Shown piece by piece: positions 17,181-25,330 of a stretch of 64,000 nt of DNA; positions within the stretch are counted from its first letter, which is position 1; each line of letters starts with the position of its first letter. A model generated the notes under the pieces. The model saw only the letters and a program-made list of their open reading frames with translations, was not told the origin of the DNA and did not search any database. This DNA comes from Bradyrhizobium diazoefficiens (GTDB lineage Bacteria > Pseudomonadota > Alphaproteobacteria > Rhizobiales > Xanthobacteraceae). The position numbers were made by a program, and so were the translations under genes. The stretch is taken from positions 620,001 to 684,000 of the forward strand of contig NZ_JAFCJE010000002.1 of the NCBI RefSeq assembly GCF_018131185.1, read 5' to 3'.

Positions 17181-17704
17181 GCCACATCGTTCCTGTTGGA
17201 AGTCGTCCCTTCGCTGTGGCCAATCTCGCGCAGCCTGGTGCCGAGCGAGAGCTTGTCGATGCTCCTCAACGGGAGGCTTACAAAAGCGTCGATCCGGTTC
17301 TTCAAATGGCGGAATGTAGTGATGAACGCGACCTGCTTGTCGAGGTCGGAGCCTTCGGCGGCGGCAGGGTCCTCGATGCCCCAGTGCGCCGTCATCGGCT
17401 GACCCGGCCAGATCGGACAGGATTCACCGGCGGCGTTGTCGCAAACGGTGAAGACGAAATCCATCACCGGCGCATCGGGCGCGGCGAACTCGAGCCAGCT
17501 CTTCGAGCGCATTCCGTCGATCGGGTAGTCCATGATCTGAAGCGTCCGCAGCGCCAGCGGATGCACCGCGCCCTTCGGAGTGCTCCCGGCTGAGAACGCC
17601 CGAAAGCGGCCCGCGCCATCCTCGCGCAGGATCGACTCGGCGAGGATCGAACGCGCCGAATTGCCGGTACACAGAATCAGCACGTTGTAGATCTGGTCAG
17701 CCAC
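17177..17704 (-). CDS. arsC: Arsenate reductase, low-molecular-weight phosphatase type
   Basis: 175 residues from GTG. The P-loop LCTGNSARS (Cys12) is that of LMW protein tyrosine phosphatase-type arsenate reductases, and a Cys pair (Cys88 and Cys96 in VCDNAAGESCPIWPG) matches the redox relay of the thioredoxin-coupled class. The catalytic Asp of classic phosphatases is replaced by the WGIEDPA segment, as usual in this branch. A C-terminal extension (about 145-175) is unassigned. It starts 8 bases before the ArsR stop and ends overlapping acr3. Confidence 0.9.
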   Translation of the reverse strand: MADQIYNVLILCTGNSARSILAESILREDGAGRFRAFSAGSTPKGAVHPLALRTLQIMDYPIDGMRSKSWLEFAAPDAPVMDFVFTVCDNAAGESCPIWPGQPMTAHWGIEDPAAAEGSDLDKQVAFITTFRHLKNRIDAFVSLPLRSIDKLSLGTRLREIGHSEGTTSNRNDVA

Positions 17705-18059
17705 GGCTTCTCTCCTTTCGCTTCGGCGAGCAGCAGGATTGCAGGGTTTGAACGACGGGCTCGCAAACTTCGGGGCGTCCGCCGCAGCAATCGCGCAGCA
17801 GGAAGACCGCGATGTCGCGAAATTCGTCGAGGTTGGCGCGATAGACGATCGAGCGGCTGTGCCGCTCGGACGACACGAGGCGTGCGCGGCTCAGGATCGC
17901 TAGGTGCGCCGAAAGCGTGTTCTGGGGGACCTCCAGCAGGCGGGCGAGATCGCCTGCCGCAAGTCCGTCGGGCTCGTGTCGGACCAGCGTCCGGAAGGCC
18001 TCCAGACGGGTCGATTGGGACAATGCTGCGAGCGCCAGTACAGCTTCTTCGGTTTCCAT
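17697..18059 (-). CDS. arsR: ArsR-family arsenic-responsive repressor
   Basis: 120 residues with a winged-helix domain (about 8-85): ALAALSQSTRLEAFRTLV, then the recognition helix VPQNTLSAHLAILSRA and wing RHSRSIVYRANLDEF. Candidate arsenite-binding cysteines are clustered after the DNA domain (RDCCGGRPEVC, about 91-101, and SCC near 109-110), unlike the classic ELCVCDL site, so sensing is by a C-terminal Cys set. It is first gene of the leftward ars operon and overlaps arsC by 8 bases. A near-perfect promoter sits so close that the mRNA may be leaderless. Confidence 0.88.
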   Translation of the reverse strand: METEEAVLALAALSQSTRLEAFRTLVRHEPDGLAAGDLARLLEVPQNTLSAHLAILSRARLVSSERHSRSIVYRANLDEFRDIAVFLLRDCCGGRPEVCEPVVQTLQSCCSPKRKERSRG

Positions 18060-18062
18060 ATA

Positions 18063-18095
18063 TCCAGATTTATGGAATTATTGAGTGTGCGTCAA
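18063..18095 (-). promoter_or_regulatory. arsR promoter with overlapping dyad
   Basis: On the minus strand TTGACG (18095-18090), a 17-base spacer and TAAATC (18072-18067) form a sigma-70-like promoter. The expected start point is near 18060, one base before the arsR ATG, so the transcript may be leaderless. A dyad TCCA-N6-TGGA (18063-18076) covers the -10 and is a likely autoregulatory operator. All read from sequence; untested. Confidence 0.55.
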
Positions 18096-18114
18096 CCGGA
18101 GAAGGGCGGGGGGT

Positions 18115-18140
18115 TATATTTCGAATGTTCTAGAAATATA
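18115..18140. promoter_or_regulatory. Palindromic operator between the two arsR genes
   Basis: TATATTTC...GAAATATA form perfect 8-base arms around a 10-base centre. The core TTCGA-N3-TTCTAGAAA (18120-18136) recurs at 18514-18530 before the flavoprotein gene. A TTGACA -35-like hexamer (18142-18147) follows directly. The site is well placed for repression of the rightward transcript by one of the ArsR proteins. Confidence 0.6.
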
Positions 18141-18178
18141 GTTGACACGAATCCGAGAATGGGCGCATGTTATCGATC

Positions 18179-18496
18179 ATGAAGATCGATGACGCAGCAG
18201 CGCGGCTGGAAGCCCTGGGTAACCGGACCCGGCTGCAGATCTATCGGGCCCTCGTCCGGGCCGGGCACGCCGGCATGCCCGTCGGCCGCTTGCAGGACAA
18301 GCTGAAGATCCCGGCCTCGACGCTGTCCCACCACATCAAGAGCCTGGTTTCGGTCGGGCTCGTCAGTCAGGTGCGCGAATCCACCAGCCTGGTCTGTCAC
18401 GCGAACTATGACACGATGCGAGGCCTGCTCGATTTCATGGCGGCGGAATGTTGTGCCGACGAGGCCGAATGCAAGGGTACGCAAACGGCGGCCTGA
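18179..18496 (+). CDS. Second ArsR/SmtB-family regulator
   Basis: 105 residues from the ATG at 18179; an in-frame ATG at 18167 adds four residues. The winged helix reads ARLEALGNRTRLQIYRALV, ASTLSHHIKSLVSVGLV, and wing VRESTSLVCHANY. Cysteines lie at the C-terminus (ECCADEAEC, about 91-99), a pattern parallel to the first ArsR but in a clearly different protein. It is divergent from the ars operon and leads the flavoprotein-MFS pair, which it probably controls. Thiophilic metalloid sensing is inferred from the Cys cluster. Confidence 0.82.
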   Translation: MKIDDAAARLEALGNRTRLQIYRALVRAGHAGMPVGRLQDKLKIPASTLSHHIKSLVSVGLVSQVRESTSLVCHANYDTMRGLLDFMAAECCADEAECKGTQTAA

Positions 18497-18513
18497 TCTT
18501 TTTTGTCCGTTTA

Positions 18514-18530
18514 TTCGATGATTCTAGAAA
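18514..18530 (+). promoter_or_regulatory. Repeat of the ars operator before the flavoprotein gene
   Basis: TTCGATGATTCTAGAAA shares TTCGA-N3-TTCTAGAAA with the site at 18120-18136. It ends 15 bases before the flavoprotein start, overlapping where a ribosome site and start region lie. It may allow separate control of the downstream genes. Confidence 0.5.
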
Positions 18531-18545
18531 AATGGGAGAAGTAGA

Positions 18546-19910
18546 ATGAGCGAGAAGACGGTTGCGATCATCGGGGCAGGGCCGGTTGGCCTTGCGGCGG
18601 CCGCGCACGTGCTCGAACGCGGCATGTCGCCCATCGTGCTCGAGGCCGGAGGTGAGGCCGCCCACGCGGTCCGCCAGTGGCAGCACGTCCAGCTCTTTTC
18701 GCCGTGGGAATACAATGTCGACAAGGCGGCGGCGCGCCTGCTGGCGCCGACGGGATGGAATTCGCCGGACCCGCAATCCTATCCGACCGGCGGCGAGCTG
18801 ATCGAGCGCTACCTCGAGCCGCTCGCGACGCGAACGCCGCTGCGCGAGGCGATCCGGACCTCGAGCCGCGTCACGGCGATCAGCCGGGCCGGCTACGACA
18901 AGGCGAAGACGAAGGGCAGGGAGCAGGCGCCATTCGAAATCCGTTATCAGAACGGCAAAGGTCCCGAGGCGCTGCGCGCCGACGCCGTCATCGATGTGTC
19001 AGGCACGTGGTTCTCGCCCAATCCCGCCGGCAGCAACGGTCTGCCCGCGATCGGCGAACACGAGCGCACGGACCGCATCGCCCATGGCATGCCGGACGTG
19101 CGGGGCACAAGGCGCGCCAGATATGCCGGGAAGACCGTCGCCGTGCTCGGTGCCGGCCATTCCGCCGTGGGCACGCTGATCGATCTCGTGCAACTCGCTG
19201 ACGAAGTGCCCGGTACCAGGCCGGTCTGGCTCCTGCGCGGCACTGAACCCGCGAAGGCCTTCGGCGGCGGTAGCAACGACCAGCTTGCCGCGCGCGGCGA
19301 GCTTGGCTCGACCTTCGCCGCGCTCGTCGCTGCGGGCAAGATCGCGGTCGAGACCGGATTCGGCGTGACGCACGTGTCGGATTCCGAGGGCCGCCTCAGG
19401 ATTTCGGCCGGCGCCTGTTGCGGCGCGCGCAGCGTGATTGCAGATGAGCTGATCGTCGCAACCGGCTTTCGCCCGGACCTTTCATTTCTGTCCGAGCTGC
19501 GGCTTCGGCTCGACCCGGCCATCGAAGCGCCGGTCGCGCTCGCGCCGCTGATCGATCCCAACGAGCACAGCTGCGGCACAGTCCGTCCTCACGGCGCGCG
19601 CGAGCTCGCGCATGACGAGCCGGGCTTCTACATCGCCGGCATGAAATCCTACGGCCGAGCGCCGACCTTTCTGATGACGACCGGCTACGAGCAGGTCCGC
19701 TCCATCGCCGCCGACATCGCCGGCGACAAGGCGGCCGCAGCGCGCGTCGAGCTGGTCTTGCCGGAGACCGGCGTCTGCACGCGCGGCGGGGTGGAGTCGG
19801 GGGCTGCGGCGGGATGTTGCGGCGGTCCGGCCAAGGAAGATGTCTCGGCGTGCTGTGCCGCCGACGAGACGGCGAAGAAGGCGGGCGCTTCCGGCTGCGG
19901 CTGCTCATGA
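18546..19910 (+). CDS. FAD/NAD(P)-dependent oxidoreductase with Cys-rich tail (ars-linked)
   Basis: 454 residues after a GGAGAAG ribosome site. Two Rossmann motifs are clear: AIIGAGPVGLAAAAHVLERG (about 7-26) for FAD and AVLGAGHSAVGTL (about 199-211) for NAD(P), with an ATGFRPDLSFL segment near 310. This is the layout of flavin monooxygenase/thioredoxin-reductase-like enzymes, as in the ArsO group found in some ars operons. The last 35 residues carry six cysteines (CCGG, ACC, GCGC), probably a metalloid-binding or redox tail. Translation is coupled to the MFS gene (ATGA). The substrate is unknown; arsenical oxidation or reduction is plausible. Confidence 0.78.
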   Translation: MSEKTVAIIGAGPVGLAAAAHVLERGMSPIVLEAGGEAAHAVRQWQHVQLFSPWEYNVDKAAARLLAPTGWNSPDPQSYPTGGELIERYLEPLATRTPLREAIRTSSRVTAISRAGYDKAKTKGREQAPFEIRYQNGKGPEALRADAVIDVSGTWFSPNPAGSNGLPAIGEHERTDRIAHGMPDVRGTRRARYAGKTVAVLGAGHSAVGTLIDLVQLADEVPGTRPVWLLRGTEPAKAFGGGSNDQLAARGELGSTFAALVAAGKIAVETGFGVTHVSDSEGRLRISAGACCGARSVIADELIVATGFRPDLSFLSELRLRLDPAIEAPVALAPLIDPNEHSCGTVRPHGARELAHDEPGFYIAGMKSYGRAPTFLMTTGYEQVRSIAADIAGDKAAAARVELVLPETGVCTRGGVESGAAAGCCGGPAKEDVSACCAADETAKKAGASGCGCS

Positions 19911-21121
19911 GGCAAATTGTCGGCGGTCGGGCGACAGGTCCGCTTGCCCTGATCATCGCACTCGGCACCACGCAGACCATTGCGTGGGCGTCGAGCTATT
20001 ATCTTCCCGCCATTCTTGCTGCGCCGATCGCGCGAGACCTGGGGCTTGCGCCGACCTACGTGTTCGGAGCGCTGTCGGGCGCGCTCGTCATTTCCGGCCT
20101 TCTCGGTCCCCGTGTCGGTCATGCCATCGATACGTTCGGGGGACGCGGTCTGCTTGCGGTCTCGAACCTCGTCTTCGCTGTCGGCTTGCTTCTGCTGTCC
20201 TTTGCGCAGGGGGCGGCGGTGCTGATCGCCGCGTGGATGCTGCTCGGCATCGGCATGGGCATGGGCCTCTACGAGGCGGCCTTTGCGACACTGGCCCGCA
20301 TCTATGGCGCGGGCGCGCGAAAATCCATCACGGGCATCACCCTGATCGCCGGCTTCGCCAGCACGCTCGGTTGGCCGCTCACGTCCTGGCTGGATTCCGA
20401 GTACGGTTGGCGCGTGGCCTGTCAGGTCTGGGCGCTGATCCACATCCTCCTGGCGCTGCCGCTCAACCTCCTGCTGCCGCGTGCCGTGCCGCAGGATCAG
20501 GCGCGACCGGGGTCGGCACCTCGGCATGGCTCAGGACGCCAGAGCGAGACGTTCGCGATGGTGCTGCTGGCCTACATGTTCGCCGCCGCAAGCTTCGTCA
20601 GCTCGGGAGTCTCGGCAATCCTGCCGACCATGCTGGTCGCGTTCGGCGCGAGCCCGGGAGAGGCCTTGCTCGCGGGAGCGTTGGTCGGACCTGCCCAGGT
20701 CGGAGCCCGTCTCCTCGAAGCCGGGTGGCTCGGCCGGTTTCATCCGCTGCTGTCGGCGAGGCTCGCCATGCTCATGAATCCGATCGGTGTCGTTGCGCTG
20801 GTCGCGGGGGGACCTGTCCTCGCGCCGGCCTTCGCGGTGCTGTACGGCGCGGGCAACGGCATCATCACCATTGCCCGTGGCACGCTCCCACTGGCGCTGT
20901 TCGGGCCAACGGGATTCGGCAGGCGCGTCGGCATGATCTCGCTTCCGTCCAGGATAACAGGGGCTCTTGCGCCGCTCGCGCTCGGTCTGATGGTGGAGCA
21001 TTTCGGCAGCAGCGCGCTATGGGTGAGCGCGCTGGCATCGATCTCCGCGCTTGTCGCGCTTCTGCTGTTGCGTGCGGATCGGACGACATCGGAGCCGCTC
21101 CCGAGCCGAGGCAATGCGTGA
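19907..21121 (+). CDS. MFS transporter linked to the arsenic island
   Basis: 404 residues with about twelve hydrophobic helices; the ATG at 19907 overlaps the flavoprotein stop. The N-terminal half contains GTTQTIAWASSYYLPAILA and the loop RVGHAIDTFGGRGLL, a variant of the MFS motif between TM2 and TM3. The protein lacks drug-pump signatures I know. Coupled translation with an arsenic-linked flavoprotein argues that it exports the product of that enzyme or an arsenical, as ArsJ, ArsP and ArsK do in other islands, but it cannot be assigned to one of them from sequence alone. Confidence 0.75.
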   Translation: MRQIVGGRATGPLALIIALGTTQTIAWASSYYLPAILAAPIARDLGLAPTYVFGALSGALVISGLLGPRVGHAIDTFGGRGLLAVSNLVFAVGLLLLSFAQGAAVLIAAWMLLGIGMGMGLYEAAFATLARIYGAGARKSITGITLIAGFASTLGWPLTSWLDSEYGWRVACQVWALIHILLALPLNLLLPRAVPQDQARPGSAPRHGSGRQSETFAMVLLAYMFAAASFVSSGVSAILPTMLVAFGASPGEALLAGALVGPAQVGARLLEAGWLGRFHPLLSARLAMLMNPIGVVALVAGGPVLAPAFAVLYGAGNGIITIARGTLPLALFGPTGFGRRVGMISLPSRITGALAPLALGLMVEHFGSSALWVSALASISALVALLLLRADRTTSEPLPSRGNA

Positions 21122-21138
21122 GCTGAGCGGGCCTTGCG

Positions 21139-21543
21139 TCAAGGCTGTGGAGGAAAACGGTCGAACATCGGCAGCTCGTGTGCATGCTCCATCCAGCGCA
21201 GACGCTCGGCGACCTGGATCTGCATCGTCGCCGGGATCGCATTCGGATCGTCATTGGTGGCGCTCTGCACGTCGATGATCCCGGGCATGCTGGCGTTGAC
21301 GTAGAACAGGCCGGTTCCGCAGTCGGCGCAGAACTGCCGCTGCACGTGTTCCGAAGACCGGTACACCTTGGGCTCGCCCTTGGTGACCTTGACGGCATCT
21401 TCTGCGTACATCGTCCAGCCGACGACAGGGGCGCCGGCTTGCAGCCTGCAATCGCGGCAGTGACACAGTGCATGCACGATCAGTTCGCCGTCGATCTGAT
21501 ATCGGATTGCGCCGCAATGACAGCCGCCGGTGATGGTGCTCAT
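21139..21543 (-). CDS. GFA family zinc protein
   Basis: 134 residues from the ATG at 21543, preceded by GGGAGGAACGC. The family (named for glutathione-dependent formaldehyde-activating enzyme) is recognised by its cysteine set: GCHCGAIRY (about 7-15), CHCRDCR (about 27-33) and CADCG (about 72-76). These bind two zinc ions in a Mss4-like fold. Most members are not proven formaldehyde enzymes. It ends 17 bases from the convergent MFS gene and is not obviously tied to the ars genes. Confidence 0.85.
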   Translation of the reverse strand: MSTITGGCHCGAIRYQIDGELIVHALCHCRDCRLQAGAPVVGWTMYAEDAVKVTKGEPKVYRSSEHVQRQFCADCGTGLFYVNASMPGIIDVQSATNDDPNAIPATMQIQVAERLRWMEHAHELPMFDRFPPQP

Positions 21544-21673
21544 GCGTTCCTCCCGCTTGAGAGCAAGTTTTGCAGATCGATAGCTCCCGAGGCCTGCTGC
21601 TTCAACGCTGCAATCGATTTGCGATTGCGTCCTACTGTCGCCTGACAACTGCTGCCATTGCGGGCGCCGTCGC

Positions 21674-22564
21674 TCAAGCCGGGCGGCCGGCCGCAAGCTC
21701 GCGCGTGATCCACTCGGTAAAGGCGCGGATGGCTCGACGCTGCTGGCCTGCGCGGGGAAAGACCAGATGATGGCCGACATAGCGAATGTCGGTGGAACGT
21801 CCGGCAAGGGGCGCCACCAGCCGCCTGGTCGCGATCTCGCGTTCGGCGAGCCGCGTCGATTCCAGCGTTACGCCGAGGCCGCCTGAGGCCATCGCGATCG
21901 CCAGGAAGCTGCGGTCGAAGCGCATGCCGTGGATGGCCGGCGCTTCGAGGCCGTTGGCGGTGAACCATTGATGCCACTGCACCTGCTTGACATCCGAGCG
22001 GATCAGCACCTGGTCGAGCAGATCCTTCGGCTTGCGGATCTTCCTCGCGAGCCCGGGCGTGCACAGCGGCGTCACGGTTTCTTCGCCCAGTGAAATCACC
22101 TCGACACCCTCCGCCCGCGGCTGGCCGTAGACGATGTCGATGTCGAAATCGTCGTTGCTGAACCTTGCATATTCGGTGTTGGCGGCGAGCCGCACCTCGA
22201 GCCTGGGCTCGGCGGCCATGAAGCGGGCGAGGCGCGGGGCGAGCCACTGCGCGGCGAAGCTCGGAGCGCAGTGCACCCGCAGCAATTGCGGCCCGCGGCC
22301 TGCGACCTCCTCGATACCGCGGCGCAGGTTATCGAACGCGGCGCCGGCATGGCGCATCAGGTTCTCGCCCGCCGGCGTCAGCCGGACCGCCCGGGCGCTG
22401 CGTTCGAACAGGACGGTGCCCATCGCGCTTTCGAGCTTTCGGATGGCGTGGCTGACCGCGCTCGGCGTGAGATGAAGCTCGTTCGCGGCGTCCCGGAACG
22501 AGCCGGTGCGTGCGGCCGCCTCGAAGGCGCGGATCGCGGATATCGGGATGCTGGATAGCAACAT
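21674..22564 (-). CDS. LysR-family transcriptional regulator (GcvA-like)
   Basis: 296 residues. The N-terminal helix-turn-helix (about 8-65) reads IRAFEAAARTGSFRDAANEL then TPSAVSHAIRKLESAMGTVL, with LFERSARAVRLTPAGE. The rest is a periplasmic-binding-like effector domain (about 92-290; HCAPSFAAQWLAPRLARF, DDFDIDIVYG). The arrangement is closest to the GcvA/AmpR-type subgroup. It is divergent from the SDR and transketolase genes 130 bases away and is the likely local regulator of them; the effector is unknown. Confidence 0.88.
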   Translation of the reverse strand: MLLSSIPISAIRAFEAAARTGSFRDAANELHLTPSAVSHAIRKLESAMGTVLFERSARAVRLTPAGENLMRHAGAAFDNLRRGIEEVAGRGPQLLRVHCAPSFAAQWLAPRLARFMAAEPRLEVRLAANTEYARFSNDDFDIDIVYGQPRAEGVEVISLGEETVTPLCTPGLARKIRKPKDLLDQVLIRSDVKQVQWHQWFTANGLEAPAIHGMRFDRSFLAIAMASGGLGVTLESTRLAEREIATRRLVAPLAGRSTDIRYVGHHLVFPRAGQQRRAIRAFTEWITRELAAGRPA

Positions 22565-22693
22565 CCGACAAGTGAACCAAATTCACCCATGCAAGACAAC
22601 AGCGCGTTTGTCGGATGACCGGACGCCCGCATAATCACGGGCAAGACGGCGGCACCGTCGGGTGCCCGGCAAATCCATCGAGGGAGGACCATC

Positions 22694-23455
22694 ATGCTGC
22701 TGCGCGGCAAGACAGCCATCATCACCGGAGCTGCGTCTCCGCGCGGCATCGGCCTTGCGACCGCCCGCCGCTTTGCGGCCGAGGGAGCCCGCGTCGCCAT
22801 TCTCGACATCGACGGCCCGGCGGCGGAAGCTGCCGCGCGCGGCCTCGAACCGGCCATGGGCGAGCCGCATCACGGCCTTGCCCTGGATGTCTCCGACAAG
22901 CAGGCCTGCATCAGGGCGGTCGATGCGGTCATCGCCAAATTCGGCCAGATCGACATCCTCATCAACAACGCCGGCGTGACCCAGCCGGTCAAGCTTCTCG
23001 ACATCAAGCCGGAAGATTGGGACCGCATCCACGACGTCAATCTCAAGGGCATCCTTTTCCTGTCGCAAGCGGTGATCCCGCACATGAAGAAGCGTCGGCG
23101 CGGCTCGATCGCCTGCATGTCCTCGGTCTCGGCGCAGCGCGGCGGCGGCATCTTCGGCGGACCTCATTATTCGGCCGCGAAAGCCGGCGTGCTCGGGCTT
23201 GCCAAGGCGATGGCGCGCGAGTTCGGACCTGACGGCATCCGCGTCAACTGCGTGACGCCGGGCCTGATCGGAACCGACATCACGGCGGGCAAGCTCACCG
23301 ACGAGATGCGGGCGAAGATCCTGGAGGGCATTCCGCTCGGCCGGCTCGGCGAGGCCGCCGATGTCGCCGGCATCTATACTTTCCTCGCCTCCGACCTCTC
23401 GGCCTATGTCACTGGCGCCGTGATCGATGTCAACGGCGGCATGCTGATCCACTGA
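22694..23455 (+). CDS. Short-chain dehydrogenase/reductase
   Basis: 253 residues, standard classical SDR length. The NAD(P) motif is TGAASPRGIG (11-20), the NNAG motif is at 91-94, and the catalytic set is Ser143/144, Tyr159 and Lys163 (YSAAK). Asp38/Asp40 after the second strand (AILDID) favours NAD(H) over NADP(H). The C-terminal SAYVTGAVIDVNGGMLI is usual. The gene starts after GGGAGGACC and precedes the split transketolase by 22 bases, suggesting oxidation or reduction of a sugar or polyol that then enters a transketolase reaction. Confidence 0.88.
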   Translation: MLLRGKTAIITGAASPRGIGLATARRFAAEGARVAILDIDGPAAEAAARGLEPAMGEPHHGLALDVSDKQACIRAVDAVIAKFGQIDILINNAGVTQPVKLLDIKPEDWDRIHDVNLKGILFLSQAVIPHMKKRRRGSIACMSSVSAQRGGGIFGGPHYSAAKAGVLGLAKAMAREFGPDGIRVNCVTPGLIGTDITAGKLTDEMRAKILEGIPLGRLGEAADVAGIYTFLASDLSAYVTGAVIDVNGGMLIH

Positions 23456-23477
23456 GCGGAGCAGGGGAGAGACGATC

Positions 23478-24323
23478 ATGGCAGCACTAACGCTCGCAAA
23501 CGCGCCGACGCTCGCGCAGCGCGCCCGCAACATCCGCCGCAACGCGCTGCTGATGGGCGAGGTCCAGGGCCAGGGCTATATCGCCCAGGCACTCGACATC
23601 GCCGACGTTCTGGCGGTGGCCTATTTCCACGCCATGCGTTTTCGCGCGGAAGAGCCCGCCTGGGAAGGCCGCGACCGCTTCCTGCTGTCGAACGGACATT
23701 ATGCGATCGCGCTCTACGCAGCCCTGATCGAGGCCGGCATCATTCCCGAAGCCGAGCTCGAAACCTACGGCTTCGACGACAGCCGGCTGCCGATGTCCGG
23801 CATGGCGTCCTATACGCCGGGCATGGAGATGTCGGGCGGCTCGCTCGGCCTTGGCCTCGGCATCGCAGTCGGCATGGCGCTCGGGCTGAAGCGCAAGCGG
23901 TCGGCCGCGCGGATCTTCACGCTGTTCTCCGATGGCGAGCTGGACGAGGGCTCCAAATGGGAGGCCATCATGTCGGCGGCTCACCACAATCTCGACAATC
24001 TCATCGCGATCGTCGACGTCAACAATCAGCAGGCCGATGGTCCCTCCAGGCAGATGCTCGGCTTCGAGCCGCTGGTCGACAAGCTCGCGGCGTTCGGCTG
24101 GTTCGTGCAACGCGTCGACGGCAATGATCTCGACGCCGTCGTCGGCGCCTTCGATGCCGCGATGGCGCATTCCGAGCCGAAGCCACGCATGATCGTCGCT
24201 GACACGTTGATGGGCAAGGGCGTGCCCTTCCTGGAGCAACGCGAGAAGAACCATTTCATTCGCGTCGAGCCGCATGAATGGCAGCTCGCGCTGTCGGCAC
24301 TGGACGCGGGAGAGCAGCCATGA
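23478..24323 (+). CDS. Transketolase N-terminal subunit (TPP-binding half)
   Basis: 281 residues corresponding to the TPP-binding half of transketolase made as a separate chain. Visible motifs are DRFLLSNGHYAIALYA (about 69-84), GGSLGLGLGIAVGMALG (about 120-136) and the TPP/Mg motif FSDGELDEGSKWEA with later NQQ (about 153-185). It should form an alpha2beta2 enzyme with the next gene, moving two-carbon units between ketose and aldose phosphates. The stop overlaps the next start (ATGA). Confidence 0.88.
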   Translation: MAALTLANAPTLAQRARNIRRNALLMGEVQGQGYIAQALDIADVLAVAYFHAMRFRAEEPAWEGRDRFLLSNGHYAIALYAALIEAGIIPEAELETYGFDDSRLPMSGMASYTPGMEMSGGSLGLGLGIAVGMALGLKRKRSAARIFTLFSDGELDEGSKWEAIMSAAHHNLDNLIAIVDVNNQQADGPSRQMLGFEPLVDKLAAFGWFVQRVDGNDLDAVVGAFDAAMAHSEPKPRMIVADTLMGKGVPFLEQREKNHFIRVEPHEWQLALSALDAGEQP

Positions 24324-25330
24324 AGTCCACCGCGCCAACCACGTCGGCAAAGCCGCGGCTGACGACGTCGGCCATGATCGCCTCGATCGCGGCGGAAGGG
24401 CAGCGCACCAGGCCGGCCCCGTTTGGGCACGCGCTGGTCGAGCTCGCCCGCAGCCGCGAAGACGTCCTCGGCATGACCGCCGATCTCGGCAAATACACTG
24501 ATCTGCACATCTTCGCGCAGGCCTTCCCCGATCGCTACTATCAGATGGGCATGGCCGAGCAGCTTCTGTTCGGCGCCGCTTCCGGTCTTGCCGCCGAAGG
24601 CTTCATGCCGTTCGCGACCACCTATGCGGTGTTCGCCTCGCGCCGGGCCTATGACTTCATCCATCAGACCATCGCGGAAGAAGACCGCAACGTGAAGATC
24701 GCCTGCGCGTTGCCCGGCCTGACCTCGGGCTACGGGCCGAGCCACCAGGCCGCCGAAGACCTCGCGCTGTTCCGCGCGATGCCCAACATGACCGTGATCG
24801 ATCCCTGCGACGCGCACGAGATCGAGCAGGTCGTGCCTGCCATCGCCGCGCATCGCGGGCCCGTCTACATGCGGCTGCTGCGCGGCCAGGTGCCGCTGGT
24901 GCTCGACGAGTACAATTACTGGTTCGAGCTCGGCAAGGCCGCGCTGCTGCGCGACGGCGCCGATGTTCTGATCGTCTCCTCGGGCATCATGACCATGCGC
25001 GCGCTGGAGGCGGCCAAGGCGCTGTCGGACGATCGCGTCAATGCGGCTGTCCTGCACGTGCCGACGATCAAGCCGCTCGATGCCGAGGCCATCCTGCGCG
25101 AAGCCGGCAAACCCGGCCGCCTCGTCGTCGTCGCCGAGAACCACACCGTAATCGGCGGCCTCGGCGAAGCCGTTGCCGCGCTGCTGATGCGCGCGGGCGT
25201 GCATCCGGCATTCCGGCAGATCGGGCTCCCCGACGAGTTTCTGGCTGCCGGCGCGCTGCCGACATTGCACGATCGCTACGGCATCTCGACCGCGGAAGTG
25301 ACGCGGCAGATCAAGGAGTGGCTGCGCTAG
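24320..25330 (+). CDS. Transketolase C-terminal subunit
   Basis: 336 residues from the ATG overlapping the previous stop. It carries the pyrimidine-binding domain (GMTADLGKYTDLHIFAQAFP, then YYQMGMAEQLLFGAASGLA with the Glu that activates TPP) and the C-terminal domain (LIVSSGIMTMRALEAAKAL, VVAENHTVIGGLGEAV). The first 30 residues are a low-complexity Thr/Ala/Arg extension. Separate small-subunit transketolases are typical of specialised sugar routes rather than the housekeeping tkt. The SDR-TktA-TktB-LysR set has no kinase or transporter here, so the sugar is undetermined. Confidence 0.88.
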   Translation: MKSTAPTTSAKPRLTTSAMIASIAAEGQRTRPAPFGHALVELARSREDVLGMTADLGKYTDLHIFAQAFPDRYYQMGMAEQLLFGAASGLAAEGFMPFATTYAVFASRRAYDFIHQTIAEEDRNVKIACALPGLTSGYGPSHQAAEDLALFRAMPNMTVIDPCDAHEIEQVVPAIAAHRGPVYMRLLRGQVPLVLDEYNYWFELGKAALLRDGADVLIVSSGIMTMRALEAAKALSDDRVNAAVLHVPTIKPLDAEAILREAGKPGRLVVVAENHTVIGGLGEAVAALLMRAGVHPAFRQIGLPDEFLAAGALPTLHDRYGISTAEVTRQIKEWLR

